Positions 1 through 9,525 of a DNA stretch of 64,000 bases are shown here, one piece after another; the first letter of the stretch is position 1, and every line of letters starts with the position of its first letter. The notes under the pieces are model-generated. The model did not search any database. It was not told where the DNA came from and saw only the letters and a list, made by a program, of their open reading frames with translations. This stretch comes from Erythrobacter insulae. Lineage in GTDB: Bacteria; Pseudomonadota; Alphaproteobacteria; Sphingomonadales; Sphingomonadaceae. The DNA lies in contig NZ_VHJK01000001.1 in NCBI RefSeq assembly GCF_007004095.1, forward strand, positions 248,001-312,000. The letters run 5' to 3'. Position numbers and translations under genes: made by a program.

Positions 1-46
1 AGCCAAGGATGAGCAGGTTGGCGGGCGCACGGAAATAGGCTGGCAT
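1..46 (-). CDS. 5' end of an unidentified protein, cut by the window edge
   Basis: Only the first 15 codons are present; the visible N-terminus is MPAYFRAPANLLILG. An ATG at 44-46 (complement) is preceded on the minus strand by GAGG five bases upstream, a good ribosome-binding site, and the peptide reads like the start of a hydrophobic or nucleotide-binding protein. It lies downstream of folP on the same strand, about 126 bp away. Nothing visible allows a function to be named. Confidence 0.5.
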   Translation of the reverse strand, partial: MPAYFRAPANLLILG

Positions 47-172
47 AAATACCTCTTGTCGATCAGGGAATGAAGATGACCCGCGCCAGCAGGGGTTTAG
101 GGGGGGGTGCAGCGCGGGTCACAAGGACATTCGCAGCAGCACGATTGTTCGTTACAATTCAGGTAAAGTTTT

Positions 173-1288
173 TTAAAACTGCGGTAACTGCGCAAAATCG
201 GTAAGCGCGCTATCGCGCATTCCGCGCCAGACATTGCGCGCCTGAACGGTCTCTTTAACATCATGCACACGCAAAAGATGAACGCCTGCGTCCATCCCCT
301 TTGTCGCGAGGGAAATTGACCCGCCAAGCCGCTCATGCGCGGCCTCTTCTTTCGAAAGCGCGCCAATCATCCGTTTCCGGCTGACGCCCAAAAGCAGCGG
401 GCTGCCGAGCGCATGAAACAGCGGCAAGGCGTTAATCAGAGCAAGATTGTCCGCCAGAGTTTTGCCAAACCCGATCCCCGGATCAAGGATTATGCGATCC
501 TCGGCAATACCGCCTGCAATGCCGCGTTCACGCGCTGATTTGAGGAAATCGAATACGTCGCTGACGATATCGAGATACTCGGCGCCTTCGTGTAAATCGT
601 CACCAGTGCCGGGCGCATGCATCACAATGACCGGGCATTGCATGTTGGCGACCAGTTCAAGCGAGCGCGGATCATAGCGCAGCGCGGATACATCATTCGC
701 GATATGCGCGCCGGCGTTCAAAGCAGCCTCTAGAACGCCTGCCCGGCGGGTATCCACGCTGATCACAGCGCCCATTTCGGCGCAGTATTCAACCGCAGGA
801 AGAACGCGGTCTTTCTCATCCCCCTCCCACGTCGCAGCGGCGCCCGGGCGGGTGCTTTCTCCGCCAATGTCGATAATCGCAGCGCCTGCTTCGATCATGG
901 CGGCGGCATGGGCGCGGCCAGCATCTGGCTTTTCCAGAAATTCGCCGCCATCGCTGAAACTGTCAGGGGTTACGTTGAGCACACCCATGATTTGCGGCTG
1001 ATCAAGGCGGATGGTGCGTTCGCCCAGTTTAATCGGCGCATGCACCTTTTGCAGGTTCGCCCATTGGCGCTGCGCTTCGGCGGCGAGGCCATCATCAAGC
1101 CCGCTCAGAGCCTCATCGAGCCCGCGCGCACCGAATAACCGGCGATCGGTCACAGCGCCGCCTTCACGCAGTACCAGCGCAAAGCGGCTGGCATAGACCA
1201 TCGAACCGGCCAATCGGATCGCCGCGCCATCCTCAGCCTGCGGGCCAGATGCAAATGCGATGGGGTGGATGTAAACAGATGCAGTCAT
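173..1288 (-). CDS. folP: Dihydropteroate synthase
   Basis: Joins p-aminobenzoate to 6-hydroxymethyl-7,8-dihydropterin diphosphate to make dihydropteroate in cytoplasmic folate synthesis. The 371-residue protein has the family signature MGVLNVTPDSFSDGG near residue 100, the DIGGESTRPGA loop, ISVDTRR, and a C-terminal LLGVSRKRMIG loop. A typical FolP is about 270-285 residues; this one has roughly 90 extra N-terminal residues before the TIM barrel, whose role I cannot tell. No folate-pathway partner is adjacent. An outer-membrane protein gene lies upstream on the same strand, separated by a terminator-like hairpin, so folP probably has its own promoter in 1289-1378. Confidence 0.96.
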   Translation of the reverse strand: MTASVYIHPIAFASGPQAEDGAAIRLAGSMVYASRFALVLREGGAVTDRRLFGARGLDEALSGLDDGLAAEAQRQWANLQKVHAPIKLGERTIRLDQPQIMGVLNVTPDSFSDGGEFLEKPDAGRAHAAAMIEAGAAIIDIGGESTRPGAAATWEGDEKDRVLPAVEYCAEMGAVISVDTRRAGVLEAALNAGAHIANDVSALRYDPRSLELVANMQCPVIVMHAPGTGDDLHEGAEYLDIVSDVFDFLKSARERGIAGGIAEDRIILDPGIGFGKTLADNLALINALPLFHALGSPLLLGVSRKRMIGALSKEEAAHERLGGSISLATKGMDAGVHLLRVHDVKETVQARNVWRGMRDSALTDFAQLPQF

Positions 1289-1378
1289 TGGTTCAGGCCT
1301 GATGATAGATCGAGACTATAAGCATTAGCAGCGCAGCCCGGTCTGAACAGTATGATGCATCGGCGTTTGCACATATGA

Positions 1379-1410
1379 AAAAGGACCGCGCATCGCGGCG
1401 CGGCCCTTTT
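1379..1410 (-). terminator. Rho-independent terminator of the outer-membrane protein gene
   Basis: Arms AAAAGGACCGCGC (1379-1391) and GCGCGGCCCTTTT (1398-1410) pair with one mismatch around a six-base loop. On the minus strand the hairpin follows the stop codon of the beta-barrel gene and ends in a T-run. It lies ahead of folP and should insulate it. Confidence 0.8.
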
Positions 1411-1438
1411 CCCGATCGTTTAACCAGTCTGCTCTGCG

Positions 1439-2224
1439 TCAGCCGCCAAAGGTGAACCGGATACCCGCCGACAAAATTGATTGCGCCGATTCAACGCCCA
1501 GGGTTGCCGGCACAAGAGAGAGAGCAATGTCCGCGTCTTCGGTGCTGTCGCGCCAGGTGTATTGGCCGAACAATTCGACACCATCAGTGATTTCAGCGCT
1601 TGCCCCGACCATCAGCTGATAGGCAAAGACGCCATCGGTATCATCGCCAACGGCCACGCCAGAGGGGCTGTAATCAACATCGACCCACTGATAGCCTATG
1701 CCTGCGCCGATATATGGTTTGACCGCGCTGCCAGTGTCGAAATCGTAAAAGACATTGCCGAAGATGCCAAAGTTAGAGACCTGGCCTTGACCGTCGGCGA
1801 TGACCGCACCGACAGTTGGATTTGCCGCATTGGCTGCGCCGCGGGTCAGGATCGCAACGTCGACTGAATCGATGTTTGTTCCGCCTACAATCAGGCCCGA
1901 ATGGGTGGACACACCGTATTCGGAATACGCCGCCTCAGCCTCGACACGAAAGCCATTTTCAAAAGCGTAGCCGAGCTGACCTGCGATAGCGAAGCCGGTA
2001 TCGAATTCAGTGTTCCAGCCGAGTTCTGTGCCCGCAGGAATTGCGCCAAAATCCTCGGTTGCAGGCACCGCCGTATCAAATTCGCCGCTGTTGGTGCTGT
2101 CTTCGGGAAGAGCGACACCGCCGCTGATGCTAACATAGGGACCTTCGGCCAGAGCCGCGGTCGGGAGGCTCGCAATTGCGATCACAGCTGCGGGGATAAC
2201 GCTGCTTTTCAATGGGTTTATCAT
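1439..2224 (-). CDS. Outer-membrane beta-barrel protein (OmpA/Opa-like porin fold)
   Basis: A 261-residue exported protein. Residues 1-26 form a Sec signal peptide (basic start, hydrophobic core, cleavage after TAALA). The mature part alternates short amphipathic strands with acidic loops, including GYAFENGFRVEAEAAYSEYG, PYIGAGIGYQWVDVDY and GVELFGQYTWRD, and closes with an aromatic C-terminal strand (AGIRFTFGG). This is the pattern of a small eight-stranded barrel. An extended serine- and glycine-rich first loop follows the first strand. The exact role (structural, adhesin-like or small porin) cannot be read from the sequence. It stands alone, with about 160 bp upstream for a promoter and a clear terminator behind it. 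Confidence 0.85.
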   Translation of the reverse strand: MINPLKSSVIPAAVIAIASLPTAALAEGPYVSISGGVALPEDSTNSGEFDTAVPATEDFGAIPAGTELGWNTEFDTGFAIAGQLGYAFENGFRVEAEAAYSEYGVSTHSGLIVGGTNIDSVDVAILTRGAANAANPTVGAVIADGQGQVSNFGIFGNVFYDFDTGSAVKPYIGAGIGYQWVDVDYSPSGVAVGDDTDGVFAYQLMVGASAEITDGVELFGQYTWRDSTEDADIALSLVPATLGVESAQSILSAGIRFTFGG

Positions 2225-2388
2225 AGCATTTCCTCATTTCTCAAATCACGGAGCGCACAGGGGTAAAGCGCCCGCGAAATGGGGATAATCAGGAAATATA
2301 CTCAGAGTTTCAGACTATTGAGACAAACGGTTTTTGCAAAACGCCAAGGCGCAGCACTCGTGCCGTATGAAAGACGAGCGGTGGCCGG

Positions 2389-3570
<1,182 letters not shown>

Positions 3571-3576
3571 TCAAAG

Positions 3577-3585
3577 TTATCCACA
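3577..3585. promoter_or_regulatory. Consensus DnaA box upstream of ccrM
   Basis: TTATCCACA is a perfect match to the high-affinity DnaA box and lies about 30 bp upstream of the ccrM start codon. It is single, so it suggests regulation by DnaA and not an origin. Confidence 0.6.
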
Positions 3586-3589
3586 GGGT

Positions 3590-3752
3590 GAGTCCTCACG
3601 GCACACCCGTCAAGCAAAGATTCTGAAGAGTCATGGTTAACAGGCCGTAAACATTACGACATGCAGCGCGGAACGAAAGGTGATCGGCACAAGATATTGA
3701 GTCCGCAGGGTATCGCCGGACTCGATATAGAGGGGTGTGGCGCGAAGGACTC
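3590..3752. promoter_or_regulatory. Cluster of six GANTC sites in the ccrM upstream region
   Basis: GANTC occurs at 3590-3594, 3619-3623, 3628-3632, 3699-3703, 3719-3723 and 3748-3752. About one would be expected by chance in the 218 bp between ccrM and the antiporter gene. These are the target sites of the CcrM encoded downstream. In Caulobacter, methylation of sites at the ccrM promoter damps its transcription after replication, and the same autoregulation is a reasonable inference here. Confidence 0.65.
3637..3651 (-). promoter_or_regulatory. Near-consensus CtrA binding site upstream of ccrM
   Basis: Read on the minus strand the site is TTTA, seven bases, TTAAC, against the CtrA consensus TTAA-N7-TTAAC: one mismatch. 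It lies about 90 bp upstream of the ccrM start, amid the GANTC cluster. CtrA activation of ccrM is known in Caulobacter; activity here is inferred. Confidence 0.5.
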
Positions 3753-3764
3753 GGCAGCCCGGAT

Positions 3765-4688
3765 TTAATTGAAAACCAGCACAATGTTGGCTGCAAAGGC
3801 CGTCACCAGAACCGCGCCAAGGACGCGGCCAATCTTTTCCGCCTTCCACAAAAGCGCCAGAAGCATGAGCGCGCTGGCCGTGAGCAAGGCCATCTGGATA
3901 CCCGCCAATTCAAACGGAATGGCTTGCGGAGCGATGCTCATCGTTGCGCCCCCGATCAGCAGAATGTTGTAGATATTGGACCCCACCACATTCCCGATTG
4001 CGAGCGCAGATTTGCCCCGCAATGCAGCGGCGATAGACGCTGCCAATTCAGGCAATGATGTGCCAACGGCCACGACGGTGAGGCCAATGACCGTTTCTGG
4101 CACCTGAAAAATGGTTGCCAGGCTGATCGCTCCGGTGACCAGCGCGTTACCGCCAGCGATCAAAATACCAAGCCCGACCACAAACAGTACGCCGGAAACC
4201 CAGCCTTTGCTAGGCGCTTCATCGCCGACATCATCTACGGGCGCAGCGCCGGGATGGCGGTAGCGCCAAACGATATAAACGAGAATGCCAAGGAGCAGCG
4301 CAAAGCCGATCCAGCGACCCGCCATTTGCGAGGCAATCAACGCCCACAAAACGACCGTAACGCTCAACGCAACAACGGCGTCGCGCCTTCCCGTCCCGAT
4401 CAGCACAATCGGCGTTACCAGCGCAGAAATACCCAGAATTAGCAGGGTGTTGGCAATGTTCGACCCGACAATATTGCCCCACGCAATTTCGGGCGATCCA
4501 GCCAGTGCCGCCTGCAAACTGGCGACCATTTCGGGCATCGACGTCGCAAATCCGACAATCACGAGCCCTGTGAAAAGCGTCGATACGCCAAGCTTCTGGG
4601 CAATGCCCACGGCCCCGCGCACCAGCAATTCGCCGCCAACGGCAAGACCGACAAGGCCGGCAAGACTGACAAGAATCGCGTTCAACAT
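3765..4688 (-). CDS. Calcium/sodium antiporter (YrbG/CaCA family)
   Basis: An inner-membrane cation exchanger, probably Ca2+ out against Na+ or H+ in. The 307 residues form about ten hydrophobic segments arranged as an inverted duplication. Both alpha repeats that line the ion path are visible: GFATSMPEM with GNIVGSNIANT in the first half, and VAVGTSLPEL with GNVVGSNIYNI in the second. An acidic-rich cytoplasmic linker near residues 150-160 separates the halves. Length and motifs fit YrbG exchangers closely. It is transcribed toward ccrM, and rnhB lies 30 bp upstream in the same direction, so the two may form a short operon. Confidence 0.93.
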   Translation of the reverse strand: MLNAILVSLAGLVGLAVGGELLVRGAVGIAQKLGVSTLFTGLVIVGFATSMPEMVASLQAALAGSPEIAWGNIVGSNIANTLLILGISALVTPIVLIGTGRRDAVVALSVTVVLWALIASQMAGRWIGFALLLGILVYIVWRYRHPGAAPVDDVGDEAPSKGWVSGVLFVVGLGILIAGGNALVTGAISLATIFQVPETVIGLTVVAVGTSLPELAASIAAALRGKSALAIGNVVGSNIYNILLIGGATMSIAPQAIPFELAGIQMALLTASALMLLALLWKAEKIGRVLGAVLVTAFAANIVLVFN

Positions 4689-4718
4689 GCCGCAGCGCTT
4701 AGGTTGTTTCCGCAGACC

Positions 4719-5339
4719 TTACAAAAGGTTTGCTTGCGCAACCGGCGCAAAACTTTGCCGATGCAGCGGCGTCGGCCCGAATTCTTTAAGCGCTCTCATG
4801 TGCTCTGCCGTGCCATAACCTTTGTTGCGATCCCAACCATAATGCGGATGGATTTCCGCGGCTTCGATCATCAATCGATCACGCCATTCCTTGGCAATAA
4901 TGGAGGCCGCGCTGATCGCAGGCTCGATCCCGTCACCGCCGACAATCGCCCGTGCGGGCCAACGCCATTGGTGACACCGTCCCTGCGGCGTCATGTTCCC
5001 GTCGATCAAGATAAAGCATTCCCCGGCAGTCCTGGCCGACAGGTCCGCGACACACCGCGTCATTGCCTCCATTGTCGCCATGAAAATATTGATCCGGTCG
5101 ATCTCTTCCGGGCCGACCACCGCAACGGCCCATTCGCAGCTTTCGCGGATTTCCTGGTCGAGCACAGCGCGCCGTTTGGCCGATAGTTTCTTGGAATCGT
5201 CTAACCCTTTGGGTACATCGCTTCCCAACATGACTGCGGCAGCGACAACAGGCCCCGCCAGCGGCCCGCGGCCTGCCTCGTCAACGCCGATGATTTTTTC
5301 ACGGGCACCGTTTCCAATTTTGGGAGTTATCAAACTCAT
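4719..5339 (-). CDS. rnhB: Ribonuclease HII
   Basis: Removes RNA from RNA-DNA hybrids, including single ribonucleotides misincorporated in DNA. The 206 residues begin MSLITPKIGNGAREKIIGVD; the catalytic DEAGRGPLAGPVVAA follows near residue 18, then DDSKKLS and the middle acidic residue in ILIDGN, with SIIAKEWRDRLM near residue 145. The frame stays open upstream because it is antisense to the dehydrogenase gene, but family length supports the start at 5339. That ATG (5337-5339, complement) shares two bases with the ATG of the divergent gene, so the rnhB promoter must lie inside its neighbour. Confidence 0.95.
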   Translation of the reverse strand: MSLITPKIGNGAREKIIGVDEAGRGPLAGPVVAAAVMLGSDVPKGLDDSKKLSAKRRAVLDQEIRESCEWAVAVVGPEEIDRINIFMATMEAMTRCVADLSARTAGECFILIDGNMTPQGRCHQWRWPARAIVGGDGIEPAISAASIIAKEWRDRLMIEAAEIHPHYGWDRNKGYGTAEHMRALKEFGPTPLHRQSFAPVAQANLL

Positions 5340-6498
5340 GACCAACTTTTCCAAACTTCCACTCGCACTCTCGCTCTCCACCTTCGCGCTCGCAAGCTGT
5401 GCGAATGCCGAAACCGGGGACAGTCCGGAAACCACCGAAACCGAAACATCTTTTGCCGTGGAGCCAAAGGGTGAGTTTGACCGTCCATGGGCGATCGAAT
5501 TTATTCCGGGCACCGAAACTCTCGCGATTACCGAGAAAGCGGGCACGCTCAAGCTCATGAAGACCAAAAGCGGCGAAGTGACCATCGTCAGCGGCGTTCC
5601 CGAAGTCGATTACGGTGGACAAGGCGGACTGGGTGACGTCGCATTTCTCGCATCCGAGGCAGGCCGCGAGGGTGGCCGCACAATCTTTTTGAGCTGGGCC
5701 GAAGCAGGCGAAGGCGACACCCGCGGCGCCGCCGTTGGACGCGGAACGTTAAACTGCAACGAAGATACCGACGCTTGCGCTGTCGAAGGGCTCGAAGTGA
5801 TCTGGCGTCAGGCGCCGAAAGTCACAGGCAAAGGCCATTATTCGCACCGGATCACTTTTTCGCCGGACGAGCAATACATGTTCATCGCCAGCGGCGACCG
5901 GCAAAAACTTGAGCCTGCGCAGGACACATCGAACACACTCGGGACTATTGTACGCCTCAATCTCGACGGGACGCCCGCCGCAGGCAACCCGATGGCGGAC
6001 AAAGGCGGCGTAACTGCAGAAATCTGGTCATACGGTCATCGCAACATCCTTGGGATGGATTGGGATGCCGAAGGCCGGTTGTGGGATCTGGAGCATGGCC
6101 CGGCAGGCGGAGATGAATTGAACCTTGTCGAAGCAGGTGCCAATTACGGCTGGCCCACGCGGTCTTATGGCAATCATTACAATGGCGACCCGATCACCGA
6201 TCACAGCGCCGATGACGGCTTTACCAAACCGGCCATTCACTGGACCCCGGTGATCGCGCCGGGCGATATGATCTTTTATTCCGGCGACATGTTCGAAGCG
6301 TGGCGGGGCGATGCTTTGATCGCTGGTCTCAGCAGCCAGGCCATCGTGCGGGTTTCGATCGACGGCGACAAAGCAACCGAGACCGGGCGCTATGCGTTTG
6401 ACAATCGTTTGCGCTCAATCGATCAATCACCCGATGGGAGCATCTGGGTAGCCGAAGATGGATCAGAGGGTAGAATCCTTAAACTGACCCCCCAGTAA
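5338..6498 (+). CDS. PQQ-dependent sugar/aldose dehydrogenase, lipoprotein
   Basis: A soluble-type glucose/sorbosone dehydrogenase fold: a six-bladed propeller that oxidises aldose sugars with pyrroloquinoline quinone. The 386 residues start MTNFSKLPLALS and have a lipoprotein signal (LSTFALASC), so the enzyme is probably membrane-anchored in the periplasm. Family landmarks are FDRPWAIEFIPG, GGQGGLGDVAF, the HYSHRITFSPD segment (candidate catalytic His), EIWSYGHRNILGMDWD, and EHGPAGGDELNLVEAGANYG with the Ca2+/PQQ region. GGGAG-like bases lie about 11 bp before the ATG. No PQQ synthesis genes are present in the window, so the cofactor would come from elsewhere in the genome or from outside. 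The true substrate is unknown. Confidence 0.9.
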   Translation: MTNFSKLPLALSLSTFALASCANAETGDSPETTETETSFAVEPKGEFDRPWAIEFIPGTETLAITEKAGTLKLMKTKSGEVTIVSGVPEVDYGGQGGLGDVAFLASEAGREGGRTIFLSWAEAGEGDTRGAAVGRGTLNCNEDTDACAVEGLEVIWRQAPKVTGKGHYSHRITFSPDEQYMFIASGDRQKLEPAQDTSNTLGTIVRLNLDGTPAAGNPMADKGGVTAEIWSYGHRNILGMDWDAEGRLWDLEHGPAGGDELNLVEAGANYGWPTRSYGNHYNGDPITDHSADDGFTKPAIHWTPVIAPGDMIFYSGDMFEAWRGDALIAGLSSQAIVRVSIDGDKATETGRYAFDNRLRSIDQSPDGSIWVAEDGSEGRILKLTPQ

Positions 6499-6543
6499 AA
6501 CTTGTTGGGAAGATGCGGCCAAACCCTTTAAGCGCCGCAGCTT

Positions 6544-7101
6544 ATGAGCGTTAACACTGCAACTTTGATTCCGCTTTCAGCGGCCGAACCTGAAATGATC
6601 GAGGAATTGCTTGATCGTGCATTCGGCCCTGATCGCCATGCGCGCACAGCATATCGTATCCGGGCCGGGATGGAATGGCTCGATGCGTTAAGCTTTGCCG
6701 CGCTGGATGAAGACGATTTGCTGGTGGGTACGATCCAGTGCTGGCCTATCGCGCTGATCGACAATGATGCGCGGGCTGTGCCGCTGATTATGGTTGGACC
6801 GGTTGCGGTGCTGCCCGAACGCCAAGGCGAAGGGTTTGGCATGGGATTGATGGCCGCCATGCTGGATGCAGAAGCCCGCATGACAGCAAACGGATCGCCC
6901 ACGTTCCCGCAGGTTTTGATCGGCGATGCCGAATATTACAGCCGCTGGGGCTTTACGCCCAATGCCACTGGCGGATGGCGTTGCCCTGGACCCTATGAAC
7001 AAAATCGCCTGCTGGCGCGCGGCGCAGCTTTATCCGCGATGCCAGCCGAGGGCGTGCTTGGACCCTGGAACCCCGAAGGCGGTATCGCGGGCAAGGGTTA
7101 A
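6544..7101 (+). CDS. GNAT-family N-acetyltransferase
   Basis: Predicted to move an acetyl group from acetyl-CoA to an unknown amine. The 185 residues contain the GNAT core: strand pair LLVGTIQCWPIAL, then GPVAVLPERQGEGFGMGLM near residues 90-107, whose Q/R-x-x-G-x-G/A loop binds the CoA pyrophosphate. A later GDAEYYSRWGF segment is typical of the YhbS-like subgroup (COG3153), which usually runs to about 170-190 residues. It begins a plus-strand run with DUF1285, a Nudix hydrolase and the CCA enzyme, though 72 bp separate it from the next gene. Substrate unknown. Confidence 0.88.
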   Translation: MSVNTATLIPLSAAEPEMIEELLDRAFGPDRHARTAYRIRAGMEWLDALSFAALDEDDLLVGTIQCWPIALIDNDARAVPLIMVGPVAVLPERQGEGFGMGLMAAMLDAEARMTANGSPTFPQVLIGDAEYYSRWGFTPNATGGWRCPGPYEQNRLLARGAALSAMPAEGVLGPWNPEGGIAGKG

Positions 7102-7173
7102 GTGACCGGCGGCGACTAAAGTGGAGCGCGCTCTTTTCGGGAACGCGCGGTTCTGGCATCGCGTTATCTGATT

Positions 7174-7734
7174 ATGCCTTACGAACCACCCCCCTACCTT
7201 GCCGAACTCACACTGGCCCAGATCGCAGAACAGGTTGAACGGCGCCAATTGCCGCCGGTTAAAGACTGGTCGCCCAAGCAAATCGGCGACAGCGACATGC
7301 GTATCGCGGCCGATGGATCATGGTTTCATGAAGGTGATCCGATCCGCCGTCCGGCGATGGTGCGCGCATTTTCCGGCCTGTTAATCCGTGATGATGCCGC
7401 CCAGCATTGGTTGGTCACTCCATTCGAGAAACTCAGCATCGAAGTGGACGATGCGGCCTTTACTGCGGTTGATTGCGTGCTGCGCGACGGAGAGATCGCA
7501 TTCCGGCTGAATACCGATGATCTGATCGTCGCCGGGGCGGAACATGCGATCCGAGCCGCCGGTGATCCCGAAACACCGGCGATATATGTTCATGTCCGCC
7601 ATGGATGTGAGGCGCGACTCAATCGGTCCACTTACGAACAATTGGTACAAATCGCGATTGAGACGAGCGGCGATGATTTGACCAAAGGCCTAATGGTGAC
7701 CAGCCAGGGCTCGATTTTCTCTTTGATACCCTGA
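7174..7734 (+). CDS. DUF1285 family protein
   Basis: A 186-residue cytoplasmic protein without signal peptide or membrane segment. It matches the DUF1285 pattern: an N-terminal proline-rich stretch (MPYEPPPYLAELTLAQIAEQ), a DMRIAADGSWFHEGDPI segment, then LVTPFEKLSIEVDDAAF and a C-terminal VRHGCEARLNRSTYEQL. The biochemical role of the family is unknown. It ends four bases before the CoA-pyrophosphatase gene and shares its operon with the CCA-adding enzyme, an arrangement I recall as common in Sphingomonadales, so a housekeeping role is likelier than an accessory one. Confidence 0.88.
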   Translation: MPYEPPPYLAELTLAQIAEQVERRQLPPVKDWSPKQIGDSDMRIAADGSWFHEGDPIRRPAMVRAFSGLLIRDDAAQHWLVTPFEKLSIEVDDAAFTAVDCVLRDGEIAFRLNTDDLIVAGAEHAIRAAGDPETPAIYVHVRHGCEARLNRSTYEQLVQIAIETSGDDLTKGLMVTSQGSIFSLIP

Positions 7735-7738
7735 GCGA

Positions 7739-8335
7739 ATGTCAGCCCTCTTCAGCCAACTTTCTGCAGCGTTTGAGGATGGTCACAGCCGTGACATTCC
7801 CGATCTGCTGTCCGATGCGCATTTTGCCGATGGCCGGTCAACACCGGCCGCCGTTCTGATCGCGGTGACTGACCGTGACCAGCCGGGAATTATCCTGACC
7901 CAGCGACCGAACGCCATGCGTGACCATCCGGGTCAGGTCGCATTTCCCGGCGGCAAACTTGATCCGGGTGAAGACGCCATTACCGCTGCCGTCCGTGAAG
8001 CCGAAGAGGAGCTCTCTTTACCGCGCGAACATGTGCGTGTGATCGGGACAAGCGATCTGTATCAAACCGGCACCGGTTTTGCGGTCACACCGGTTCTGGC
8101 AGTTATTCCGCCGGATCTGCCGCTGGTGCCCAATCCCATGGAAGTTGAGGCATGGTTCGAGGCGCCGCTTGCGCTGTTGCTGGAACCGGGTAACTGGAAC
8201 GTCAATGAAGTGTTCTGGAAAGGGGCGAACCGTCGATATCTCGAAATGGATTACGAAGGTTTCAGAATTTGGGGCGTAACCGCAGCAATCCTCGCGAATC
8301 TTGCGCGGCGCATTGATTGTGAGCGATTAAAATGA
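7739..8335 (+). CDS. CoA pyrophosphatase (Nudix hydrolase)
   Basis: Hydrolyses coenzyme A and oxidised CoA to 3',5'-ADP and phosphopantetheine. The 198 residues contain the CoA-specific extension LTQRPNAMRDHPGQVAFPGG immediately before the Nudix box GG-x5-E-x7-REAEEEL (GGKLDPGEDAITAAVREAEE near residues 77-96). The combination separates this subgroup from general Nudix enzymes. It starts four bases after DUF1285 and its TGA overlaps the ATG of the CCA gene (ATGA at 8332-8335), so translation of the three is probably coupled. Confidence 0.93.
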   Translation: MSALFSQLSAAFEDGHSRDIPDLLSDAHFADGRSTPAAVLIAVTDRDQPGIILTQRPNAMRDHPGQVAFPGGKLDPGEDAITAAVREAEEELSLPREHVRVIGTSDLYQTGTGFAVTPVLAVIPPDLPLVPNPMEVEAWFEAPLALLLEPGNWNVNEVFWKGANRRYLEMDYEGFRIWGVTAAILANLARRIDCERLK

Positions 8336-9525
8336 CCGCTTCAGACTTTACTGGCAATTTGGCGGCGGCATCATGGCCCCGGCGGGCCGGTTTGCGGACA
8401 CTCACCCAAGTGCTTGGACCGGACAATATCCGATGGGTCGGAGGCGCGGTCCGCGACACTTTGCTGGGCGCGGACGTTCATGATGTAGACTGTGCCACCA
8501 CTCACCTTCCTGATGAAGTTATGGATCGCTGTGCACTTGCGGGTATTCGCACGGTCCCGACCGGAATCGACCACGGAACAATCACCGCCGTTTTGGAAGA
8601 TGGCCCGGTTGAAATCACCACATTGCGCCATGATGTTTCCACCGATGGAAGGCGCGCAACGGTTTCATTCGCAAGCGACTGGCGCGAGGACGCATCGCGG
8701 CGCGATTTCACGATCAACGCGCTGTATGCTCATCCCGAAACACTCGAAATTTCAGACTATTTTGGCGGGCTCGATGATCTGATCGCTCGGCGTGTGCGCT
8801 TTATCGGCGATGCCCGCGAACGGATCGCAGAGGACCACTTGCGGATCTTGCGGTATTTCCGGTTTCAGGCCCGGTTTGGCGCAGAGCTGGATATCGAGGC
8901 TGAGGATGCTTGCGCCGAGCTGGCGGGAACGCTGAAAGGTTTAAGCCGTGAGCGGGTCGCCGATGAATTGCTCAAATTGCTGGCGCTGCCAGATCCCGGC
9001 GAAACTGTAGAACGAATGTTCAATCGGGCCATTTTGCGCGTAATCCTGCCGGAGACAGGGCTTCGCCAGGTTGAAATCATGCGCGAGCTGATTGCAAATG
9101 AAGCGACGCAAGGCTTTGCGCCGGACCCCTTGCGGCGCTTGGCAGCGCTCCTCCCGCCCTCGCCCGAAGTGGCAGCGGATGTCGCTGCGCGGCTGCGGAT
9201 GTCACGGGCGCAGCGCGGGGTATTGGTCGGGGTCGCGGCGCGATTAACAAACGACGCCGAAAGCCCGAAAGCGCTGGCTTACAACGAAGGGTCGCAGATC
9301 GCCGTCCATCGGCTTTTGATCGCGGGCGTCGATGCCACCGTCATCCGTGACTGGAAAGCGCCCAACCTGCCTTTAAAAGGTGGCGAGATCGTTCAACGCG
9401 GGGTCGCGGCAGGTCCCGAAGTCGCGCGGATTCTCCAAACAGTCGAAAAACGCTGGGTTGCCGAGGGATTTCCTGATGATCAACGGGTCCAACAAATCCT
9501 GGCCGAAGAGCTGAGCGGTAACTGA
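8332..9525 (+). CDS. cca: CCA tRNA nucleotidyltransferase
   Basis: Adds or repairs the 3' CCA of tRNAs. The 397 residues show the class II poly(A)-polymerase head: WVGGAVRDTLLG near residue 34, the catalytic pair in VHDVDCATT, EITTLRHDV, and REDASRRDFTINALY around residue 120, followed by the RNA-binding helices (RIAEDHLRILRYFRFQARFG). The C-terminal half is all helix and less conserved. No HD phosphohydrolase domain is apparent. Its ATG overlaps the preceding stop codon. Confidence 0.94.
   Translation: MTASDFTGNLAAASWPRRAGLRTLTQVLGPDNIRWVGGAVRDTLLGADVHDVDCATTHLPDEVMDRCALAGIRTVPTGIDHGTITAVLEDGPVEITTLRHDVSTDGRRATVSFASDWREDASRRDFTINALYAHPETLEISDYFGGLDDLIARRVRFIGDARERIAEDHLRILRYFRFQARFGAELDIEAEDACAELAGTLKGLSRERVADELLKLLALPDPGETVERMFNRAILRVILPETGLRQVEIMRELIANEATQGFAPDPLRRLAALLPPSPEVAADVAARLRMSRAQRGVLVGVAARLTNDAESPKALAYNEGSQIAVHRLLIAGVDATVIRDWKAPNLPLKGGEIVQRGVAAGPEVARILQTVEKRWVAEGFPDDQRVQQILAEELSGN

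Noticed and set aside
3577..3585. Replication origin near ccrM
   Set aside because: Only one DnaA box and no A/T-rich unwinding region or dnaA, parAB or hemE genes nearby.
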